Assembly: GCA_013152615.1 (NCBI GenBank)
Contig: JAADGA010000225.1
Span: 1-17,360 of the forward strand
Length of the DNA: 17,360 bases
Origin: Alphaproteobacteria bacterium
GTDB taxonomy: Bacteria; Pseudomonadota; Alphaproteobacteria; Sphingomonadales; Emcibacteraceae
Reading direction: 5' to 3'
In this document: positions 13,115 to 17,360 of the stretch, piece after piece
How the letters are laid out: the number at the start of each line of letters is the position of its first letter
How positions within the stretch are numbered: position 1 is the first letter of the stretch
Notes under the pieces: model-generated
Seen by the model: only the letters and a program-made list of their open reading frames with translations
What the model was told of the DNA's origin: nothing
Databases searched by the model: none
Made by a program: the position numbers and the translations under genes

Positions 13115-14608
13115 ATGAAGCATTATACTCATTATATTGGCGGCGAGCATCTGTCCGGCACCAGTGGCCGCACCTCACCGGTTTTCAATCCGTCAACCGG
13201 GGCGAAGTCCGCCGAGGTGCCCCTTGCCAGTAGTGCCGAGATTGACCATGCCATCACCGTGGCGGCGGCGGCTTTCCCGGCATGGGCGGCGACCTCGGTG
13301 GTGCAGCGCTCACGCGTCATGACCCGTTTTACCGCATTGCTGTATAAATATCAGCCACAACTGGCCGAACTGCTGTCACAGGAACATGGCAAGGTAATTG
13401 AAGACGCCATGGGTTCAGTGATCCGCGGCATTGAGGCGGCTGAATTTTCCTGCGGCATCCCCCATCTGCAAAAGGGCGAATTTTCCGATAATGTCGCCGG
13501 TGGCATTGATCTTTATTCGATGCGCAAGCCGCTCGGCGTGGTCGTCGGCATTACCCCGTTTAATTTTCCGGCGATGATTCCTTTGTGGATGGCGACCATG
13601 GCGCTCGCCACCGGCAATGTGGTGGTGATGAAGCCGTCGGAAAAAGACCCGGCGTGCCCGATGCGCATCGCCGAAATATTTGTCGAGGCTGGTGGTCCGC
13701 CCGGGGTGTTCAATGTCGTCAATGGTGACAAGGTGGCGGTCGATGCCCTGCTAAACGACAGCCGGATCAAGGCGGTAAGCTTTGTCGGCTCGACCCCGAT
13801 CGCGCGCCATGTTTATGCGACCGCGACCAGAAACGGCAAACGCTGTCAGGCGATGGGCGGGGCTAAAAATCACATGCTGATCCTGCCGGATGCCGATTTG
13901 GACGGCGTTGCCAATGCGTTGATGGGGGCGGCTTATGGCTCAGCCGGGGAACGCTGCATGGCGATTTCGGTCGGGGTGTGTGTCGGTGACGCGGTTGCCG
14001 ACCGGCTGGTAGAGTTGCTCACACCGCGAGTCAAGGCGCTGAAGATCGGCCCGAGTCTCGACAAGGGGCTGGAAATGGGGCCGCTGGTGACCAAAGAGCA
14101 TCGCGAAAAAGTGATAAATTATATTCAGATGGGCGTCGATGAAGGTGCCGATCTTGTTGTTGACGGTCGTGATTTTACGCTGGCCGGTCATGAAGACGGC
14201 TACTTCCTTGGTGGCTCGCTGTTTGATCATGTCAAGCCGGAAATGACATCCTACCAACAGGAAATTTTTGGTCCGGTGCTGCAATTGGTGCGGGTGCAGA
14301 GCTTTGACGAAGGTCTCGCGCTGGCGACCGATCATGACTATGGCAATGGCACCTCGATCTTCACCCGCAGCGGAGCGGCGGCACGCACCTATGCCGACAA
14401 GGTCGAGGTTGGTATGGTCGGCATCAATGTGCCGATTCCGGTGCCGCTGGCCTTTCACAGTTTTGGCGGCTGGAAATTATCGTCCTTTGGCGATCACAAC
14501 CAATATGGTATGGAGGCGGTGCGCTTCTACACCAAAGTCAAAACCATCACCGCGCGCTGGCCGGAAAGTACCATTGCCGCCGATTTTTCTATCCCGACGC
14601 TGAAATAA
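13115..14608 (+). CDS. mmsA: Methylmalonate-semialdehyde dehydrogenase, CoA-acylating
   Basis: This 497-aa aldehyde dehydrogenase converts (S)-methylmalonate semialdehyde, NAD+ and CoA to propionyl-CoA and CO2, the last step of valine breakdown, and also takes malonate semialdehyde. Family marks are ITPFNFPAMIPLWM at 146-159, KPSEKDP at 173-179, FVGSTPIARHVY at 223-234, GGAKNHM at 248-254, and the catalytic Cys in GSAGERCMA (C281). The GGAKNH segment is typical of MmsA rather than hydrolytic aldehyde dehydrogenases. Length fits the family. The start at 13115 has AAGGA 8 nt upstream; a TTG two codons earlier is unlikely. It leads the operon with the acyl-CoA dehydrogenase, hydrolase and mmsB, and lies divergent to the LysR gene. 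Confidence 0.96.
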   Translation: MKHYTHYIGGEHLSGTSGRTSPVFNPSTGAKSAEVPLASSAEIDHAITVAAAAFPAWAATSVVQRSRVMTRFTALLYKYQPQLAELLSQEHGKVIEDAMGSVIRGIEAAEFSCGIPHLQKGEFSDNVAGGIDLYSMRKPLGVVVGITPFNFPAMIPLWMATMALATGNVVVMKPSEKDPACPMRIAEIFVEAGGPPGVFNVVNGDKVAVDALLNDSRIKAVSFVGSTPIARHVYATATRNGKRCQAMGGAKNHMLILPDADLDGVANALMGAAYGSAGERCMAISVGVCVGDAVADRLVELLTPRVKALKIGPSLDKGLEMGPLVTKEHREKVINYIQMGVDEGADLVVDGRDFTLAGHEDGYFLGGSLFDHVKPEMTSYQQEIFGPVLQLVRVQSFDEGLALATDHDYGNGTSIFTRSGAAARTYADKVEVGMVGINVPIPVPLAFHSFGGWKLSSFGDHNQYGMEAVRFYTKVKTITARWPESTIAADFSIPTLK

Positions 14609-14617
14609 TGTCCTAAG

Positions 14618-14701
14618 ATGCCAGTGGATGGCGTAAAAGTGGATGGCGTGAAAGCGGGGGGCGTGAAAGCAGAGGGCATGAAATATGGATTTTCATTTTA
14701 A
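14618..14701 (+). CDS. Possible 27-codon leader peptide made of pentapeptide repeats
   Basis: An open frame from the ATG at 14618 runs through the 15-bp array and stops at TAA 14699-14701, inside the acyl-CoA dehydrogenase gene and in another frame. It reads five-residue units [20 protein letters not shown]. No ribosome binding site precedes it, so translation is doubtful; it may simply reflect the repeat. Confidence 0.15.
   Translation: MPVDGVKVDGVKAGGVKAEGMKYGFSF
14624..14683 (+). repeat. Degenerate 15-bp tandem array, four units, carrying the downstream ribosome binding site
   Basis: Units are GTGGATGGCGTAAAA (14624-14638), GTGGATGGCGTGAAA (14639-14653), GCGGGGGGCGTGAAA (14654-14668) and GCAGAGGGCATGAAA (14669-14683). 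The array ends one base before the acyl-CoA dehydrogenase ATG, and its last unit supplies the GAGGG that serves as ribosome binding site. Confidence 0.9.
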
Positions 14702-15824
14702 TGACGACCAGCGGGCGATACAGGATATGGCCCGCGCCTTTGCCGAAAATGAATTTGCCCCCCATGCAGCGCTGTGGGACCGGGAGCATATTTTTCCCGT
14801 GGACGCCCTGCGGAAGGCCGCCGCGCTTGGTCTTGGCGGCATTTATATCAATGAAGCTGTTGGCGGTTCGGGCCTAAGTCGGCTTGATGCCGCAATTATT
14901 TTTGAGCAACTCGCCGGGGGCTGTACTTCGACCGCAGCCTATCTGTCGATTCATAATATGGCGACCTGGATGATTGACCATTTCGGCGCTGAGGCTTTAC
15001 GGCGGAAATACTGCCCGAAACTGACAACAATGGAATATTTCGCGAGCTACTGCCTGACCGAGCCTGACGCTGGCTCCGATGCGGCGGCGCTACGGACCAG
15101 GGCGGTTCGTGACGGCGATCATTATATCCTGAACGGCTCAAAAGCGTTTATTTCCGGTGGTGGACAGGCTGATATTTATGTGGTGATGGTGCGTACCGGC
15201 GCGGATGGCCCAAAAGGTATCAGCACCATTGTCGTCGAAAACGGCACGCCGGGGTTAAGCTTTGGCCCCCCGGAAAATAAGCTCGGCTGGCACAGTCAAC
15301 CCACCTGCATGGTTAATTTTACCGACTGCCGGGTGGCGGTGGCAAATCTGGTCGGTCAGGAGGGGGACGGCTTTAAAATCGCGATGAAGGGGCTTGACGG
15401 CGGTCGGTTGAATATCGGGGCCTGCTCGCTCGGCGCGGCTCAGACCTGTCTTGATCTTGCCGCCCGCTATATGACCGAGCGCAGCCAGTTCGGCAAAAAA
15501 CTGAGCCAGTTTCAGGCGTTGCAGTTTCGTATCGCCGATATGGCGACCGAGCTTGAGGCGGCGCGGCTGCTGCTGTACAAGGCAGCGACAAAGGTCGATG
15601 ACGGTGCCGCCGATGCCACGCCATTTGCCGCGATGGCAAAGCGCCTTGCCACAGATACCGGCTTTAAAGTGGTTAATGAGGCCTTACAGATTCACGGCGG
15701 CTACGGCTATCTTCAGGATTACCCGCTGGAACGCTTCCTGCGTGATGTCCGGGTCCATCAAATCCTCGAAGGCACCAATGAAATCATGCGCCTGATCATC
15801 TCACGACATATTCTGGAGACCTGA
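14685..15824 (+). CDS. Acyl-CoA dehydrogenase, isobutyryl-CoA dehydrogenase type
   Basis: This 379-aa FAD-dependent acyl-CoA dehydrogenase probably oxidises isobutyryl-CoA to methacrylyl-CoA in valine breakdown, passing electrons to electron transfer flavoprotein. FAD/substrate motifs are [11 protein letters not shown] (122-132) and [14 protein letters not shown]. The catalytic base is E362 in LEGTNEIMR. The segment [16 protein letters not shown] (86-101) resembles isobutyryl-CoA dehydrogenases (ACAD8 type) rather than short-chain enzymes. It sits 76 bp after mmsA, with a GAGGG ribosome binding site inside a 15-bp repeat array, and 3 bp before the hydrolase. A 2-methylbutyryl-CoA specificity cannot be excluded from sequence alone, but the neighbours favour isobutyryl-CoA. 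Confidence 0.93.
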   Translation: MDFHFNDDQRAIQDMARAFAENEFAPHAALWDREHIFPVDALRKAAALGLGGIYINEAVGGSGLSRLDAAIIFEQLAGGCTSTAAYLSIHNMATWMIDHFGAEALRRKYCPKLTTMEYFASYCLTEPDAGSDAAALRTRAVRDGDHYILNGSKAFISGGGQADIYVVMVRTGADGPKGISTIVVENGTPGLSFGPPENKLGWHSQPTCMVNFTDCRVAVANLVGQEGDGFKIAMKGLDGGRLNIGACSLGAAQTCLDLAARYMTERSQFGKKLSQFQALQFRIADMATELEAARLLLYKAATKVDDGAADATPFAAMAKRLATDTGFKVVNEALQIHGGYGYLQDYPLERFLRDVRVHQILEGTNEIMRLIISRHILET

Positions 15825-15827
15825 ATA

Positions 15828-16877
15828 ATGACAGCAGACATTCTTTTTGAAACACGCGGCCCGCTCGGCCTCATCACCCTCAACCGGCCACAGGCGCTGA
15901 ACAGCCTCAATACCGCCATGTGCCGCCTGCTGGATCAGGCGCTGATCGGCTGGGCCAAAGATGACAGCATCCGGGCGGTGATCATTCAGGGCGCGGGCGG
16001 CAAGGCGTTCTGTGCTGGCGGCGATGTCAAAACGCTGGCGCAAAACAGCCCGGATGATCATCATCTGGCGACTGAATTTTTTGCCACCGAATATATCATG
16101 AACAGCCGGATTTATCATTTTCCAAAGCCCTATATTGCGCTGCTTGACGGCATTACCATGGGCGGCGGGGTCGGAGTATCGATTCATGGCTCTCACCGGA
16201 TTGTCACTGAAAAATGCCTGTTTGCCATGCCGGAATCGGCCATTGGCCTGATCCCAGATGTCGGCGGCAGCTATTTCATGCCGCGTCTGCCGGGAAGGCT
16301 CGGCCTCTATCTCGGCCTGAGCGGCGCGCGGCTTAAAGGTGCCGATATATTATATGCCGGTATCGGGACATCTTATATGACCTCGGCGCGGATAGCGGAT
16401 TTCATCACGGCGCTTGCCGCAGCGGAGATCAATGATGCCGGGGACGTTGACCGGATTATCGCTGAATTTGCCGAAGATCCGGGAGCGGCACCGCTCGACG
16501 AATTCCGCGATCTGATTGAGGCCGCCTTCGGTGAAACCACTCTGGAAGATATTTTCGATCATCTGGCTGCGATTGATCATCCGTGGGCAGCGAAAACCCT
16601 GACAAAGCTCAGGAAAATGTCGCCGGTCAGCATGAAGGTGATTATCGAACAGATTACGCGAGGGGCCACTCTCGATTTTAATGACGCGATGAAAATGGAA
16701 TATCGTATCGTCAGCCATATTGTCGCTTACTGCAGTGATTTTTACGAAGGGGTGCGCGCGGTATTGATTGACAAAGATAATACCCCGTCATGGCATCCGC
16801 CGACGGTAACAGCTGTGACCGATGACATGGTGGCGGCGCATTTCACGACTTTGGGGGCAAAGGAACTTGATCTTTAG
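15828..16877 (+). CDS. 3-hydroxyisobutyryl-CoA hydrolase, enoyl-CoA hydratase superfamily
   Basis: This 349-aa crotonase-fold protein is most like 3-hydroxyisobutyryl-CoA hydrolase (HIBCH), which frees 3-hydroxyisobutyrate from its CoA thioester. Oxyanion-hole loops are AFCAGGDVK (60-68) and TMGGGVGVSIHGSHR (110-124). The Glu in MPESAIGL (E136) and the Asp in PDVGGSYF (D144) sit at the HIBCH catalytic positions. Its length (about 350) exceeds that of simple enoyl-CoA hydratases (about 260), which supports HIBCH over a hydratase. It starts 3 bp after the acyl-CoA dehydrogenase stop with GGAG 9 nt before the ATG. No separate enoyl-CoA hydratase for methacrylyl-CoA is visible, so that step is presumably supplied from beyond the window. 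Confidence 0.93.
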   Translation: MTADILFETRGPLGLITLNRPQALNSLNTAMCRLLDQALIGWAKDDSIRAVIIQGAGGKAFCAGGDVKTLAQNSPDDHHLATEFFATEYIMNSRIYHFPKPYIALLDGITMGGGVGVSIHGSHRIVTEKCLFAMPESAIGLIPDVGGSYFMPRLPGRLGLYLGLSGARLKGADILYAGIGTSYMTSARIADFITALAAAEINDAGDVDRIIAEFAEDPGAAPLDEFRDLIEAAFGETTLEDIFDHLAAIDHPWAAKTLTKLRKMSPVSMKVIIEQITRGATLDFNDAMKMEYRIVSHIVAYCSDFYEGVRAVLIDKDNTPSWHPPTVTAVTDDMVAAHFTTLGAKELDL

Positions 16878-16892
16878 CAAAGGAGAACACAG

Positions 16893-17360
16893 ATGGCAAC
16901 GATAGGATTTATTGGTCTTGGCAATATGGGCGGCGGCATGGCCCGCAATATCCTCAAGGCCGGACACACCCTCCGGGTGTTTGATCTTGAGGCCCGGGTG
17001 ATGTCGGATATCTGTGCCGAAGGGGCGACTGCGGCAGCAAGTGCCCCTGATGCGGTCAGCGCTGTTGATGCGGTGATTACCATGCTACCGGCGGGAAAGC
17101 ATGTCAAATCGGTCTATCTGGGTGAGAATGGCCTGATTGCCGCGGCGGCACCGGGTACCGTGATGATGGATTGTTCAACCATTGATGTTGACAGTGCGCG
17201 CACGGTGGTAACGGCGGCGACAAAGGCTGGCATGCATATGGTTGATGCCCCGGTATCGGGCGGGGTTGCGGCGGCGGCGGCGGGTACGCTGACCTTTATG
17301 GCCGGGGGCACCGATGAGGCGTTCGCGCTGGCACAAGCCTGGCTTCGCAATATGGGGGCC
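16893..17360 (+). CDS. mmsB: 3-hydroxyisobutyrate dehydrogenase (3' end cut by window)
   Basis: The visible 156 residues belong to the beta-hydroxyacid dehydrogenase family. The NAD-binding loop GFIGLGNMGGGMA is at 5-17 and the substrate motif DAPVSGG at 118-124; the catalytic lysine of the family lies beyond the window. It oxidises 3-hydroxyisobutyrate to methylmalonate semialdehyde, the substrate of MmsA at the head of the operon. A strong AGGAG lies 7 nt upstream of the ATG, 15 bp after the hydrolase stop. The usual length is about 295 residues, so nearly half is missing. The frame is open to the last base, and the order mmsA-dehydrogenase-hydrolase-mmsB is a common valine operon layout. 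Confidence 0.95.
   Translation, partial: MATIGFIGLGNMGGGMARNILKAGHTLRVFDLEARVMSDICAEGATAAASAPDAVSAVDAVITMLPAGKHVKSVYLGENGLIAAAAPGTVMMDCSTIDVDSARTVVTAATKAGMHMVDAPVSGGVAAAAAGTLTFMAGGTDEAFALAQAWLRNMGA

Noticed and set aside
12994..13116. Longer LysR start at 13116
   Set aside because: The extra 41 residues are unlike the family, and AGGAGGT precisely precedes the ATG at 12993.

Overview
The window reads as the chromosome of a flagellated alphaproteobacterium. The evidence is the flbT-flaF pair next to a short flagellin ending in an ALFR-type C-terminus, a canonical CtrA-type box upstream of that flagellin, and the general gene style. The genus cannot be fixed from the sequence. Almost the whole window is coding, and the longest gene-free stretch is the 253 bp before the flagellin gene.

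Region 1 (1-7699, all minus strand) is a flagellin synthesis and flagellin sugar-modification island. In transcription order it holds flbT and flaF (overlapping), a 278-aa flagellin, a FlaG-type protein, an SpsF-like nucleotidyltransferase, and then a tightly coupled five-gene operon. That operon encodes a pseudaminic-acid-associated methylase, pseB, pseC, a second SpsF-like nucleotidyltransferase and a Gfo/Idh/MocA oxidoreductase that is cut by the window start. Four of its junctions are overlaps or gaps of at most 5 bp. PseB and PseC make the 4-amino-4,6-dideoxy sugar precursor of pseudaminic acid. The other enzymes probably activate or vary the sugar.

Region 2 (7909-9606, plus strand, divergent from flbT) is a 565-aa protein with about seven N-terminal TPR units and a GT-B-like C-terminal domain. 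This is the architecture of FlmG, the Caulobacter protein that binds flagellin and glycosylates it with pseudaminic acid. It is the best candidate for the transferase that uses the sugar made by region 1.

Region 3 (9735-12063, plus strand) holds a MoxR-type AAA+ ATPase, a CoxE/VWA-type protein and an unrecognised 84-aa protein, probably a chaperone-like or metal-insertion module whose client is not visible.

Region 4 (12094-17360) is valine (branched-chain) catabolism. A LysR regulator is divergent from mmsA (methylmalonate-semialdehyde dehydrogenase), followed by an isobutyryl-CoA-type acyl-CoA dehydrogenase, a 3-hydroxyisobutyryl-CoA hydrolase and mmsB (cut by the window end). Together these carry isobutyryl-CoA to propionyl-CoA.

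The least expected signals are non-genic. A 32-bp tandem duplication has shifted the reading frame at the end of the methylase gene. Three separate degenerate tandem arrays (periods 15, 12 and 15 bp) lie in the gaps at 5111-5157, 9607-9678 and 14624-14683, each in an open frame at the edge of a gene. A hairpin lies in the flagellin leader, and a pair of 8-bp direct repeats lies two helical turns apart before flaG.
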